Shown here: positions 33,866 to 42,615 of the stretch, in pieces
Layout of the letters: each line of letters begins with the position of its first letter
Position numbering within the stretch: the first letter of the stretch is position 1
NCBI GenBank assembly: GCA_030431755.1
Contig: JAUIIK010000002.1
Location: 24,913 to 88,912, forward strand
DNA from: Chloroflexia bacterium
GTDB taxonomy: Bacteria; Chloroflexota; Chloroflexia; Thermomicrobiales; CFX8
DNA length: 64,000 nt
Reading direction: 5' to 3'
Translations under genes and position numbers: made by a program
The notes under the pieces: model-generated
What the model was told of the DNA's origin: nothing
Databases searched by the model: none
What the model saw: the letters and a program-made list of their open reading frames with translations, nothing else

Positions 33866-34252
33866 GTTGGGCGTTCCTTCCAGCGAAGCCGGCGCACAAT
33901 CGCAAACCCAGTCAATTGACGAGTCTACGGACCAGCATGTGGGCTGTCTATGGCTCGTGGTGAACCGCGCTGTGACCGAACGGTCCGCGTTAGTTGCCGC
34001 AGTGCCTGTGGCTCGTGTTCGGTGACACATGAATTAGTCAACAATCTGCGGCTTCCCGGACGACTCATCAAGCATCAACCTTGTCATTTCGACCAGCGGG
34101 AGAAATCTCGGTGCAGCGCTTCACAGGTGTTCGACGGAGATTTCTCGCGAGCCTGCCCTGAGCGTAGTCGTAGGGCTCGAAGTAGCAATGTCGTTGCGGT
34201 TGAGCTGCTTGACGCGGCGGGACAATCCCTTTACTTCATGAGTAACAGGGCA
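33866..34252. other. Intergenic region with one dispersed repeat
   Basis: About 390 bases between the DUF3817 start and the ECF42 sigma gene stop. Apart from the repeat at 34081-34190 I see no gene, RNA or promoter pair that stands out. Confidence 0.4.
34081..34190. repeat. Dispersed inverted repeat (TTGTCATTTCGA type)
   Basis: Begins TTGTCATTTCGACCAGCGGG, continuing AGAAATCTC, and contains the inverse GGAGATTTCTCGCGAG near 34135-34151, with a right end TCGAAGTAGCAATG. The opening bases match those of the repeat at 53059 (TTGTCATTTCGA, then GAGAAATCTC). Confidence 0.7.
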
Positions 34253-35542
34253 CTAGCGGGAGGTAGAGCGGGATTGGCTGGCTTCGAGCGCGTCGATCCT
34301 GCGCTGGAGGAAGTCCACTTCGGCAACGTTGTTTGTAAGGCGTTGGGCGGCGCGGTAGGCGTCGAGCGCCTCAGCTGTGCGACCGAGCCGGCGCAACAGG
34401 TCTGCGCGGGTGGCGGCGGCGTAGGGATAGGCTGCGAGCGCGGGATCACCAGCGACGTGATCGAGTGTCTCCAGGGCCGCGGCCGGACCATCGACGAACG
34501 CGAGCGCCACGGCCCGGTTCAGCGCGACGACAGGTGTCGGCCAGCGTTCGAGCAAGAGGTCATAGAGCCCGACGAGCTGTCGCCAATCAGTCTCCTCCCA
34601 GGCTGGCGCTTCCGAATGCACCGCAGCAATCGACGCCATGAGCACGTAGCGCCCGGTGCGGCCCCTGGGTGGGAGCGTCAGCGCCTCGCGGACAAGCTCC
34701 TGGCCACGCTGGATTGCGTGATGATCCCAGAGTGACCGGTCCTGATCTTCCATCAGGATGAGCTCGCCGTCGGCCGAGACACGCGCCGGACGGCGGGCTT
34801 CCGTCAGCAGCAGGAGCGCCAGCAGACCCTTGACCTCGGCGATATCCGGTAGCAGCGCCTGCACCATCGTCGCGAGGTCAAGCGCGCGCGCCGCGAGGTC
34901 GCTGCGGATTAGCTGCGTGCCGGAGACGGCGGTGTAGCCGGAGGAATAGAGCAGGTGGAGCGCGTCGAGCACGACGCCGACCCGTTCCAGCAACTCATCA
35001 GGGCCGGGGACGCGGTAGGGGATGCCCGCCTCGGCGATCTTCCGCTTGGCGCGGGTGATCCGGGCTTGCATCGTCGCTTCCTTGACCAGGAACGCCCGCG
35101 CGACCTCGACCGTTGTCAACCCGCAGACCAGCCGCAACGTCAGGGCTAGTTGAGCGTCGGACGACAACGCCGGATGGCAGCAGGTGAAGATCAACCGGAG
35201 CCGGTCGTCGGGGAAGCCCACGCTGCTGTCATCCAGCTCTGGGAGCGAGGGATCATCGTCGGTGATGAGTAGCGGTAGCTTGCGGGCCAGCGTCGCCCTG
35301 CGGCGCTGCTGCTCGAGCGCCCGTCTCCGGGCGACGGTGGTCAGCCAGGCGCCGGGCCGCGCCGGGATGCCGCTCTCCGGCCAATTGACGAGCGCCCTGG
35401 CGTAGGCGTCCTGGACGCAGTCCTCGGCTAGATCGAGATCGCGGGTCACCCGCACCGTCGCGGCGAGCACATAGGCCCACTCCTCGCTATGGGCCCTGGC
35501 TACGGCGCGGGCGACCTCTGCTTTCGGCGCCTGGTTCTGCAC
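34253..35542 (-). CDS. ECF sigma factor with C-terminal TPR-like extension (ECF42 group)
   Basis: A 429-residue RNA polymerase sigma factor. Region 2 is DLAEDCVQDAYARALVNWP, and region 4 is GLTTVEVARAFLVKEATMQARITRAKRKI. A long C-terminal domain follows (DUF6596 plus TPR-like helices) with LDALHLLYSSGYTA and a repeat-like NRAVALAFVDGPAAALETLD. This layout and the adjacent YCII/DGPF gene define the ECF42 group, in which the C-terminal extension, not a membrane anti-sigma factor, controls activity. The gene is 5 bases downstream of the YCII gene and forms an operon with it and a VOC gene. The trigger is unknown. The start is an ATG at 35542. Confidence 0.93.
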   Translation of the reverse strand: MQNQAPKAEVARAVARAHSEEWAYVLAATVRVTRDLDLAEDCVQDAYARALVNWPESGIPARPGAWLTTVARRRALEQQRRRATLARKLPLLITDDDPSLPELDDSSVGFPDDRLRLIFTCCHPALSSDAQLALTLRLVCGLTTVEVARAFLVKEATMQARITRAKRKIAEAGIPYRVPGPDELLERVGVVLDALHLLYSSGYTAVSGTQLIRSDLAARALDLATMVQALLPDIAEVKGLLALLLLTEARRPARVSADGELILMEDQDRSLWDHHAIQRGQELVREALTLPPRGRTGRYVLMASIAAVHSEAPAWEETDWRQLVGLYDLLLERWPTPVVALNRAVALAFVDGPAAALETLDHVAGDPALAAYPYAAATRADLLRRLGRTAEALDAYRAAQRLTNNVAEVDFLQRRIDALEASQSRSTSR

Positions 35543-35547
35543 GCGGC

Positions 35548-35892
35548 TCAGTCAGGGATGATGGGCCGCACCTCGACGCCGCCGAACCTGGCCGGCACGT
35601 CGCGTGCAATCGCCAGCGCTTCGTCCAGGTCGCGGGCTTCGATGACGTAGTAGCCGGCGAGCACCTCTTTGGTTTCCGCGAAGGTGCCATCGGTCAGCGA
35701 GGTTGTGCCTTCGCCGGTGTGCCGGATCGCTGTTGCCGTGGCGCTGCCTCCGAGACGCGCGCCGCCGCGCAGGGCGTGCCCGTGTTTCTGGGCGAACGCG
35801 ACGTGTTGCTGGCTTACCTCTGCCGCAACCGACGGATCGGCGTCGGCCCAGGCAGCCTCGTTGTTGTAGATCATGACCAGATAGTTCGCCAT
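35548..35892 (-). CDS. YCII/DGPF-family protein
   Basis: A 114-residue YCII-fold protein: MANYLVMIYNNEAAW at the start, FAQKHGHALRGGARLGGSATATAIR in the middle, and the C-terminal YYVIEARDLDEALAIARDVP with GGVEVRPI. This is the DGPF type that accompanies ECF42 sigma factors and is often their target or sensor candidate. The biochemical role is unknown; a ferredoxin-like fold with a His-Asp pair is shared with YciI dehalogenase-like proteins. GGGGAGGAGAG precedes the ATG at 35892, and upstream extensions are rejected. Spacing to the sigma gene is 5 bases. Confidence 0.92.
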   Translation of the reverse strand: MANYLVMIYNNEAAWADADPSVAAEVSQQHVAFAQKHGHALRGGARLGGSATATAIRHTGEGTTSLTDGTFAETKEVLAGYYVIEARDLDEALAIARDVPARFGGVEVRPIIPD

Positions 35893-35920
35893 GTTGCCTG
35901 CTCTCCTCCCCGTATGCCGG

Positions 35921-36316
35921 CTACTGTTGCTTGGTGACGATCTGCACCGGGTTGCCAGCCGGGTCGGCAACCCAGGCGGCGCGCAGGCGGCCATTGAGGA
36001 AATCGTGCGGCGCGCTCAGCGACTCCGCCCCATGTTCGAGCAGTTTTGCATACGTCTGGTCGACATCCTCGGTCCAGATACAGACCTCGGCGCTGGGATT
36101 GCCGCCGCCGGTCGTCAGACCATGATGGTCCCTGGCCGCGGCGTTTGTTGCCAGGCCGAGAATGAAGCCGTCGAGGCGGAGCTCTGCGTGGTCGATCTTG
36201 CCCTCCGCCGGAGTGCGAAAGGTCTCCTCGAATCCAAACGCATCAACGTAAAACTGCAGCGTTGCCTCGACCTCGTCAACGTAGAAGTTCACCTGTGGAT
36301 TGCGGAACACGCGCAT
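35921..36316 (-). CDS. VOC-superfamily (glyoxalase/bleomycin-resistance fold) protein
   Basis: A 131-residue protein with two beta-alpha-beta-beta-beta modules: NPQVNFYVDEVEATLQFYVDAFGFEETF at the N-terminus, IDHAELRLDGFILGLAT, then CIWTEDVDQTYAKLLEHGAESLSAP and AAWVADPAGNPVQIVTK. Metal-binding positions (His in DHAEL, Glu or Gln late) are possible but not certain. VOC proteins include glyoxalases, dioxygenases and antibiotic-binding proteins. CAGGAGAGG precedes the ATG at 36316. It is 28 bases upstream of the YCII gene in the ECF42 operon, so it probably belongs to the regulon. Confidence 0.88.
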   Translation of the reverse strand: MRVFRNPQVNFYVDEVEATLQFYVDAFGFEETFRTPAEGKIDHAELRLDGFILGLATNAAARDHHGLTTGGGNPSAEVCIWTEDVDQTYAKLLEHGAESLSAPHDFLNGRLRAAWVADPAGNPVQIVTKQQ

Positions 36317-36359
36317 TCGTCCTCTCCTGTGACGGTCAATCCGTGCGCCTCTCTACTGA

Positions 36360-36389
36360 GACGATGATCGGGGGCGCGCGAAATCGACA
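36360..36389 (-). promoter_or_regulatory. Candidate ECF42-type promoter upstream of VOC-YCII-sigma
   Basis: On the minus strand TGTCGA (36389-36384) is followed after 20 bases by CGTC (36363-36360), 43 bases before the VOC start. TGTCGA in the -35 and CG(A/T)C in the -10 are, as I recall, the motif reported for ECF42 sigma factors, so the operon may be self-activated. The 20-base spacing is somewhat long. Confidence 0.35.
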
Positions 36390-36485
36390 GGATCACTTGC
36401 TCGATACGACATTGCCGCCGCCGTTTGAGTCTCATGGCTCTCTCGGCAACCGCGTGTTTGCGCGACGTTGCGAACACCTGTGCAG

Positions 36486-37037
36486 CTATTCCAACTGGCT
36501 CAGGTCAATCGGCATCGCGGAGCTTGCCAGCACGTTGAGCGGCAATGGTTCTTGCAAGTTTTCCGGGAGAATCACGATGTTTTCGCCAGTTAGCGCCGCA
36601 GACGGGACGACGATGCCATCTGCGCCCTGCTGGCGCGCAAACTGTGCAATCTGGTGACAGATCTGGAAGTCGGGTTGAGTCAATCGGTCCTGTATCTGTT
36701 GCATCGTCGGCGCGATTGTGAGGTCGAAGACACGTCCCAAACTTACCTCGATCTCGCTGAGGACATTGTTGGCGAGATATAGCAGATTGCGGGCGGCGCT
36801 CCGCCGAACCATCTCCCAGACGGCGATGTGCGGTTCGGACGACGTGTACAACGCTGGCCAGGCTTCGTTGTTCGCGTACAGATCCAGCCCACGGTGGTAG
36901 CGGCCGGTGGTGCGGAGTGAGAGCGACCAATCGACTGGATCAAGCTCGCGCCAAAGAACACGCCAGACACGTCCGTTGAAGGTGTTGGGTTCAAGGTCGC
37001 TCAGAAAGCCCCGCAGGCTCTGGTCCGCCAACCTCAC
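36486..37037 (-). CDS. RES-domain toxin (NAD+-degrading)
   Basis: A 183-residue RES-domain protein. RES toxins deplete NAD+ by phosphorolysis or glycohydrolysis. The conserved Arg-Glu-Ser set is visible: NGRVWRVLWREL near the start, TTGRYHRGLDLYANNEAWPALYTSSEPHIAVWEMVRRSA with the Tyr-Ser-Glu cluster, and a late DGIVVPSA serine region. The GTG start at 37037 overlaps the antitoxin stop by one base (TAGTG), giving translational coupling. Pair order (antitoxin first) is standard for RES-Xre modules. Confidence 0.92.
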   Translation of the reverse strand: MRLADQSLRGFLSDLEPNTFNGRVWRVLWRELDPVDWSLSLRTTGRYHRGLDLYANNEAWPALYTSSEPHIAVWEMVRRSAARNLLYLANNVLSEIEVSLGRVFDLTIAPTMQQIQDRLTQPDFQICHQIAQFARQQGADGIVVPSAALTGENIVILPENLQEPLPLNVLASSAMPIDLSQLE

Positions 37038-37381
37038 TACAGATAGATGCCAGCGGCAAACCCGTCGAGATCAGCCTGTACGCGATCGATGCGGCCAGCC
37101 TTGAGCGCCTCTTCGGGAGTGAATCCGCCGAGATAGGCGCTCGGCGCATGCAACCATGTGCGGGCCGCGACTGGTGTTCCCATGATCGCCACGATGCGGT
37201 CACGCAACGCGACGAGCGTCGCCAGCCGTTCACGGGTCTTCCCTTGCGGAAGGCTCGCGTTGGTTCGCCATCGTTCGACCGTCCGGCGATCAACTTCGAG
37301 CGCCTGGGCGATCGTCGTGACGGAAAGCCCGAGGTTACGTTCCACGTCTTCAATGAGCGGGGCAGATTCCAGGATGCTCAT
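37037..37381 (-). CDS. Xre/MbcA/ParS-type antitoxin
   Basis: A 114-residue antitoxin. An N-terminal helix-turn-helix (LGLSVTTIAQALEVDRRTVERWRTNASLPQG) precedes a DUF2384 toxin-binding domain (RTWLHAPSAYLGGFTPEEALKAGRIDRVQADL). In known RES-Xre complexes the C-terminal residues reach into the toxin's NAD site, and the protein represses its own promoter. A nested palindrome (37429-37477) about 50-100 bases upstream is the obvious candidate operator. It starts at an ATG at 37381 and is coupled to the toxin. Confidence 0.92.
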   Translation of the reverse strand: MSILESAPLIEDVERNLGLSVTTIAQALEVDRRTVERWRTNASLPQGKTRERLATLVALRDRIVAIMGTPVAARTWLHAPSAYLGGFTPEEALKAGRIDRVQADLDGFAAGIYL

Positions 37382-37428
37382 GCGCCGTGCCGCCGTTTCA
37401 ATACGCGCTGACTATGACGATCCTGTCA

Positions 37429-37477
37429 TGCCCGGCGGAATATGTCCGACATTTAATGTCGTCACACCTGCCGGGCA
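37429..37477. promoter_or_regulatory. Nested palindrome upstream of the RES-Xre operon (likely operator)
   Basis: A perfect palindrome CGACAT-TTA-ATGTCG lies at 37447-37461. It is centred within a larger inverted pair TGCCCGGC (37429-37436) and GCCGGGCA (37470-37477). TGTC/GACA half-sites occur again just beside it. The position upstream of the antitoxin start suits autorepression by the Xre-type antitoxin. Confidence 0.6.
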
Positions 37478-37510
37478 GCTTGTCAGCAACTCATGAACGC
37501 CGTTTAGGAG

Positions 37511-38446
37511 CTAGCGTAGGCGTTTGACGACGGCGGCGAAGCTGTCGACGTCGCCGGGCGTTACCGTGAAGTGGCTGATGCCGAAGGTGGCGCGCAGACT
37601 CTCGATCTGCTCAACGAGCTCGTCCTCGCTGCCGACCTGGAAGTACGGCGAGGCTTCGACGGCCTCGACCGAGGCGTCGATGTTGGTGGCGATGTTCTGG
37701 ATTTCCGTCGCTCTGGCTTCGTCGGAGTCGACGATCTTGGCGGCGAAAAGCAGCAACGCCAGCTCGATCTGGTCGAAGCGCTCGCCCGCGCCATCCTTGA
37801 TCCAGCCGATGCGTTTTTCCATCTCGGCCCGGAAGGTATCGGCGTTGTCGAGCGCGCCTTCGGGCCCGAAGCGGACATGGACGCCGATGATGTCGGCCTC
37901 GCGCCCGGCGATCCCGAGAATGCGCTGGCCGCCGCCACCGATGTAGATCGGCGGATGCGGCTGCTGGACCGGGAGCGGGTAGCCGGTGTGGTCCTTGACC
38001 GTGTAGTGCTCGCCCTCGAAGTTGAACTCTTCACCGCTCCAGGAGCCCTTGTAGATCGCCAGCGCCTCCTCCATCCGGCTGATCCGGATGCCTGGACGGT
38101 CGTACTGGATGCCGGTCTGCTCGTAGTCGCGTTCGAGCCAGCCCGCGCCGAGGCCGAAGTCGACCCGCCCGCCGGTGATCTGGTCGATCGTGGCGATCTC
38201 CTTGGCCAGCAGGACCGGGTTGCGGAAGTCGTTGTCGTAGACCGTCGCCAGCACCCGCAGCGAGGGGGCGACCATTGCCGCCGCCGTCAGCCCCGGCGTC
38301 GGGGCATAAGTCGGGTTGACGTGGTCGACCATCGCGGCGGTCGTGTAGCCGTGTTGCTCGATCCTCTGGACGGTGTCGATGAACTCCGCGCCGGAGTCCG
38401 CGCCGCGGATCATCGCGGCGAAGCTATAGGGACGATGGTCGCTCAT
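37511..38446 (-). CDS. LLM-class flavin-dependent (F420) oxidoreductase
   Basis: A 311-residue TIM-barrel protein of the luciferase-like monooxygenase class, in the subgroup that often uses F420. Key segments are FAAMIRGADSGAEFIDTVQRIEQHGYTTAAMVDH, VRVLATVYDNDFRNPVLLAKEIATIDQITGGRVDFGLGAGW, and HPPIYIGGGGQRILGIAGREADIIGVHV (phosphate-binding loop). The family oxidises or desaturates diverse small molecules, and the substrate is unknown. It is the second of two tandem paralogues on the minus strand, 90 bases apart, sharing most motifs. Confidence 0.92.
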   Translation of the reverse strand: MSDHRPYSFAAMIRGADSGAEFIDTVQRIEQHGYTTAAMVDHVNPTYAPTPGLTAAAMVAPSLRVLATVYDNDFRNPVLLAKEIATIDQITGGRVDFGLGAGWLERDYEQTGIQYDRPGIRISRMEEALAIYKGSWSGEEFNFEGEHYTVKDHTGYPLPVQQPHPPIYIGGGGQRILGIAGREADIIGVHVRFGPEGALDNADTFRAEMEKRIGWIKDGAGERFDQIELALLLFAAKIVDSDEARATEIQNIATNIDASVEAVEASPYFQVGSEDELVEQIESLRATFGISHFTVTPGDVDSFAAVVKRLR

Positions 38447-38536
38447 TGAGACAGGTTTCCAATCTGCTGCGTGACGGCGGTCTGGTTGCCGCCGGAATCA
38501 ATGCTCACCGCACTAGGGTAGCCCAGGCGCGTTGCC

Positions 38537-39478
38537 TCAGGCGTTGCGCAAACGCTCCAGCACCGGCGCGAACCCGTCGACGTCGCTACCGCCGATTGTG
38601 AAGTGGCTGATGTCGAAGGTCTCGCGTAGCTCCTGGAGCTGCTCGGCCAGTTCGCCGGCGGCGCCCACGAGAAAGTAGGGGGAGTCGATCGCGGCATCGA
38701 TCGGCATGTTGTTGGCGCTGGCGATTCTGGCGTACTCGTCATCGCGCTCCGTCGCCGTATCGACGACCCGCGCGGCGAAGAGCAACAGGGCGAACCGAAG
38801 CTGCTCGAAACGCCCGCCGGCCGCCTCTTTGATCCAGCCGCGCTTCTGCTCGATCTCCGCCCGCAGGTTGTCCGGACGGTCGTCGCTCCAGTCGCGCTTG
38901 TTGCGGACATGAATGCCGATGATATCGGCCTGGCGTCCGGCGACGGCGAGCAGCTTCTTGCCGCCGCCTCCTATATAGATAGGAGGATGGGGTTGCTGGG
39001 CAGGTAGGGGGAAGCCACTGTGCCCCTCGATTGTGTAGTGGTCGCCAGCGAAACTGAACTCCTCGCCGCTCCAGACCTGCTTCATGATGCGCAGCGCTTC
39101 TTCCAGCCGCTCGATCCGGACGCCCGGCCGGTCGTAGCCGATGCCGGACTCCCGGTAATCGCGTTCGAGCCAGCCTGCGCCGATGCCGACGTCGAGCCGC
39201 CCACCGCCAAGCTGGTCCGCTGTGGCCATCTCCTTTGCAAAGAGCACAGGATTGCGGAGGTCGTTGTTGAAGACCGTTGCCAGCGCGCGGATCGATGGCG
39301 CGGCTTGCAGGGCAGCCGTCAGCGCCGGCACCGGCGAGAAGGTGCGGTTGAAGTGATCGACGAGGGAGATCGAGTTGTAGCCGAGCGCTTCGGCTTGCTG
39401 TACGCGTGCGAGAAACTCGTCGCCGGTTGCGACTCCGCCGATCATCGCGGAGAAGGTAAACGGCTGCTGGTTGGTCAT
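38537..39478 (-). CDS. LLM-class flavin-dependent (F420) oxidoreductase, paralogue
   Basis: A 313-residue paralogue of the gene at 37511: FSAMIGGVATGDEFLARVQQAEALGYNSISLVDHFN, AKEMATADQLGGGRLDVGIGAGWLERDYRESGIGYDRPG and QPHPPIYIGGGGKKLLAVAGRQADIIGIHV. The shared GAGWLERDY and YIGGGG motifs show recent duplication, while divergence in the N-terminal substrate loop and at residues about 200-270 suggests a different substrate. GAGGAAAC precedes the ATG at 39478. It is divergent from the M20 amidohydrolase gene, 133 bases away. Confidence 0.92.
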   Translation of the reverse strand: MTNQQPFTFSAMIGGVATGDEFLARVQQAEALGYNSISLVDHFNRTFSPVPALTAALQAAPSIRALATVFNNDLRNPVLFAKEMATADQLGGGRLDVGIGAGWLERDYRESGIGYDRPGVRIERLEEALRIMKQVWSGEEFSFAGDHYTIEGHSGFPLPAQQPHPPIYIGGGGKKLLAVAGRQADIIGIHVRNKRDWSDDRPDNLRAEIEQKRGWIKEAAGGRFEQLRFALLLFAARVVDTATERDDEYARIASANNMPIDAAIDSPYFLVGAAGELAEQLQELRETFDISHFTIGGSDVDGFAPVLERLRNA

Positions 39479-39611
39479 GTTTCCTCATATTCCGCCCGGG
39501 GCAGGGTGGTCCAGACATGCATGCCGCAAGTGTAGGCGAGCGGCTGGGCCGTGCTAGGCTGGCGGAAATTGGGAGAAGCAGGTTGATGTGTCGGAAAGGT
39601 GAGCGGCAGCG

Positions 39612-40850
39612 ATGTCTGGGATGATCTCCGAGTCCAAGAAAGAGGAGTTGCGCGCCAGGATCAAGACGGCGATCGATCGGGAGCGCGACCACATCCTGGA
39701 GGTCGCCGAGACGATCCGCACCAACCCGGAGTACCAGTTCGAGGAGTTCATGGCCTCGCAGCTCATCGCCGATAGCCTGCGGGAGGTCGGCTTCGAGGTC
39801 GAGAAGCCCTACGCCGATCTAGAGACGGGCTTCCGGGCGACGTTGCGGAGTGGCCGGCCGGGCCCAACGGTGGCCGTGCTGGCCGAGTACGACGCCTTGC
39901 GGGGCATCGGCCACGGCTGTGGACATAATCTCATCGGCGCGTCCGGTCTAGCCTCGGCGATCGGCATGGCTGAGATCATCAACGAGGTTGGCGGCACCTT
40001 CGTCGTCCTCGGGACGCCGGCCGAGGAGGGCGGCGCGGGCAAGGTCATCGAGATGGAGGATGGCGCGTTCGACGATATCGACGCCTGCCTGATGATCCAT
40101 CACCACGGCAACACCGCCGGCGCGCCGACGCAGTGGCCCGATGGGACCTGCCTGGCCGTGACCGGCTACGACATCGAGTACTTCGGCAAGCCCGCCCACT
40201 CGGCCAACGATCCCTACAACGGTGTCAACGCGCTCAACGCTGTCATCAAGCTCTTCACCGGCATCGACGCGCTGCGCCAGCATGTCACGATGGACACGCG
40301 CATCCACGGCATCATCACCGATGGCGGGCAGGCCGCCAACGTCGTCCCGAAGTACGCCAGCGCGCGCATCTCCGTCCGCGCCGCCAGTCGTGGCTATGTC
40401 CAGGAGCTCTGCGAGAAGCTGGAGAACATCGCCCGGGGCGCGGCGCTGATGACAGGCTGCGAGGTGCAGCTGACGAAGGGCAACGAACTCTATGACATGC
40501 GGCCAAGCTATGTCATCGGCGCGGCCTACCAGAAGAATATGGAAGAGGTCGGCCTGAATCTCGCCATCCCGCGCGCGGGGCGGGGGATGCACTCGACCGA
40601 CTTCGGGAATATCTCCTACAAGGTTCCGTCAGTCACCGGCGGCTTCGCGATCAGTCACGAGCCGATTCCCGGTCACTCGCAGGAGGTCGTCGATGCGTCC
40701 GGCTCGGACTACGGCTACGACCAGTTCATGAAGGTCGCGACGGCCATGACGCTGACGGCGCTCGACATCCTGACCAGTCCGAACCTCTCGATGCAAGCCT
40801 GGGACGAACTGCGCCACTGGGCAGAGCGCCACGAGCAACCCGCGGGCTAG
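39612..40850 (+). CDS. M20-family amidohydrolase (AbgB/PMD-like)
   Basis: A 412-residue zinc-dependent amidohydrolase. Metal and catalytic motifs: AVLAEYDALRGIGHGCGHNLIGAS (Asp and Cys/His region), GTPAEEGGAGKVIEMEDGAFDD (Glu pair), ACLMIHHHGNTAG, and the late FAISHEPIPGHSQE. The lid domain has GKPAHSANDPYNGVNALNAVI. The Cys-His pattern GHGCGHN marks the AbgB/HipO-like branch that cleaves aminoacyl amides such as p-aminobenzoyl-glutamate or N-acyl amino acids. The exact substrate is not fixed. The ATG at 39612 follows GTGAGCGGCAGCG, a modest site. Confidence 0.93.
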   Translation: MSGMISESKKEELRARIKTAIDRERDHILEVAETIRTNPEYQFEEFMASQLIADSLREVGFEVEKPYADLETGFRATLRSGRPGPTVAVLAEYDALRGIGHGCGHNLIGASGLASAIGMAEIINEVGGTFVVLGTPAEEGGAGKVIEMEDGAFDDIDACLMIHHHGNTAGAPTQWPDGTCLAVTGYDIEYFGKPAHSANDPYNGVNALNAVIKLFTGIDALRQHVTMDTRIHGIITDGGQAANVVPKYASARISVRAASRGYVQELCEKLENIARGAALMTGCEVQLTKGNELYDMRPSYVIGAAYQKNMEEVGLNLAIPRAGRGMHSTDFGNISYKVPSVTGGFAISHEPIPGHSQEVVDASGSDYGYDQFMKVATAMTLTALDILTSPNLSMQAWDELRHWAERHEQPAG

Positions 40851-40947
40851 TCCACCGATTGCGTTACTGGCAGCGACTCGGAGCCGACGGCCGGAACGTA
40901 GTATCAAAGTAAATAGTGCTATAGGGCAAGATGCCTGCTTAGGCTCA

Positions 40948-40976
40948 TTCACCGCCTGGTCTCGATTGGCTATACT
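40948..40976 (+). promoter_or_regulatory. Candidate promoter of the signalling operon
   Basis: TTCACC (40948-40953), a 17-base spacer, then TATACT (40971-40976), a near-consensus -10. It is the only good pair in the 229-base gap before the histidine kinase, about 100 bases upstream of its start at 41080. Confidence 0.45.
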
Positions 40977-41079
40977 CGTTTCTACGGCACATACGGTTGT
41001 CTCAGCTCGCGCTGTCTCGGTGAGAGGCGGCCCTGGCTAGAGAACATGTTCGTCGCACTGGTCTGTAGGTAGCACACGG

Positions 41080-42615
41080 ATGACCGGCAGTCCCGCTAGA
41101 CTCACCGATACGTCGCCAGACCCAGTTGACTTCGGCTTCGGGGCGCTTTTCGATCTGCTGCCCGATGGTGTCGTCGTTGTTGACGGCAACGGCGAGATCG
41201 TCATGTTGAACCAGGTGGCGACGGAACTCTTTGGCTACGCTGCCGAGGAGTTGACCGGCATGCCGGTCGAGCGGCTTATCCCGGAACGCTTGCGCGGCGA
41301 GCATGATAGTCACCGTGCCGCCTTTGCCGCCGACCCGGCGATGCGCCCGATGGGCGTCGGCCTGGAACTGTACGCCCAGCGTAAGGACGGCAGCGCCTTC
41401 CCGGTCGAGATCAGCCTGAGCCCGACGCCTAACGGCGACGAGTTGTTTGTCACCGCGATCGTGCGCGATATTACCGAGCGCAAGCTGGCCGAGCGCGAGC
41501 AGGCTCGCCTGCTGCGGATTGCGCGGGCTGCGTCAACCCATTTCGAGGGGCTGCTCGAGTCCGCGCCCGACGCGGTTGTCATTGTCGAGACGAATGGACG
41601 GATCATCCGGGTCAACCGGCAGACCGAGCGGCTCTTTGGCTACGAGCGCGAGGAGATCCTGGGCCGACCGGTCGAGCAGCTGCTCCCGGAACGCTTCCAC
41701 CAGGCGCACATCCAGCATCGGTCCAGCTATGTCGACGATCCGCGCACGCGCCCGATGGGCGTCGGTCTTCAACTCTTCGGGCAGCGCAAGGATGGCGAGG
41801 AATTCCCGGTCGAGATCAGCCTCAGCCCAATCGAGCATGAGGACCGCGTGTTGGTGACAGCGATTGTCCGCGATATCTCCGACCGCAAAGCGAGCGAGCG
41901 GACGCTAGAGCAGCGTAGCGCGGAGCTGGAGGCGGCCAACCGCGAGCTGGAGAGCTTCGCCTATTCCGTCTCGCACGACCTGCGCGCTCCGCTACGCGGC
42001 ATCGACGGCTTCAGCCAGGCGCTGCTCGAGGACTATGCGGGCGCGGTCGATGAACGCGGGCAACGCTACCTCCGGCATGTCCGTGAGGCGGCGCAGGAGA
42101 TGGGCCAGCTGATCGACGACCTGCTACATCTGTCACGGGTAACGCGTGGCAACCTGAACCGCGCGGAGGTTGATCTGAGCGCGCTCGTGCGCGGTATCGC
42201 CCAGGCCATCGCCGCTACTGAGCCCGAGCGACAGGCCGTCTGGGAGATTGAAGACGAGATCACGGTCTACGCGGACGAGCGCATGCTGAAGATCGCGCTG
42301 GAGAATCTGCTCGGCAACGCCTGGAAGTTCACCGGCGAGCGGGACGTGGCCCGCATAGGCTTCGGGCGCGTTGCTGGAGCAGGCGGCGTCCGGTATTTCG
42401 TGCAGGACAACGGCGCGGGCTTCGACATGGACTATGTGGACAAGCTCTTCGGCCCGTTTCAACGGCTCCACACCGCCGACGAGTTCGAAGGCACCGGTAT
42501 CGGTCTGGCGACGGCACAGCGTATCATTCATCGCCACGGCGGCGGCATCTGGGCGGAGGGCGCTGTCGATGAGGGCGCGACCTTCACCTTTTCATTGGCG
42601 GACCGAGATGGATAG
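41080..42615 (+). CDS. Double-PAS sensor histidine kinase
   Basis: A 511-residue soluble kinase without membrane spans. PAS domain 1 (about residues 20-130) and PAS 2 (about 155-270) share strikingly similar sequences ([27 protein letters not shown] against [27 protein letters not shown]), so they arose by duplication. A coiled coil leads to HisKA with the phospho-acceptor His299 ([18 protein letters not shown]). The HATPase has N-box [11 protein letters not shown]1 DNGAGFDM and G2 [18 protein letters not shown], the phytochrome-like kinase type. It is followed with no gap by a response regulator and then a c-di-GMP enzyme; together they form one pathway. The sensed signal is probably cytoplasmic, light or redox, which is unproven. 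Confidence 0.93.
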   Translation: MTGSPARLTDTSPDPVDFGFGALFDLLPDGVVVVDGNGEIVMLNQVATELFGYAAEELTGMPVERLIPERLRGEHDSHRAAFAADPAMRPMGVGLELYAQRKDGSAFPVEISLSPTPNGDELFVTAIVRDITERKLAEREQARLLRIARAASTHFEGLLESAPDAVVIVETNGRIIRVNRQTERLFGYEREEILGRPVEQLLPERFHQAHIQHRSSYVDDPRTRPMGVGLQLFGQRKDGEEFPVEISLSPIEHEDRVLVTAIVRDISDRKASERTLEQRSAELEAANRELESFAYSVSHDLRAPLRGIDGFSQALLEDYAGAVDERGQRYLRHVREAAQEMGQLIDDLLHLSRVTRGNLNRAEVDLSALVRGIAQAIAATEPERQAVWEIEDEITVYADERMLKIALENLLGNAWKFTGERDVARIGFGRVAGAGGVRYFVQDNGAGFDMDYVDKLFGPFQRLHTADEFEGTGIGLATAQRIIHRHGGGIWAEGAVDEGATFTFSLADRDG

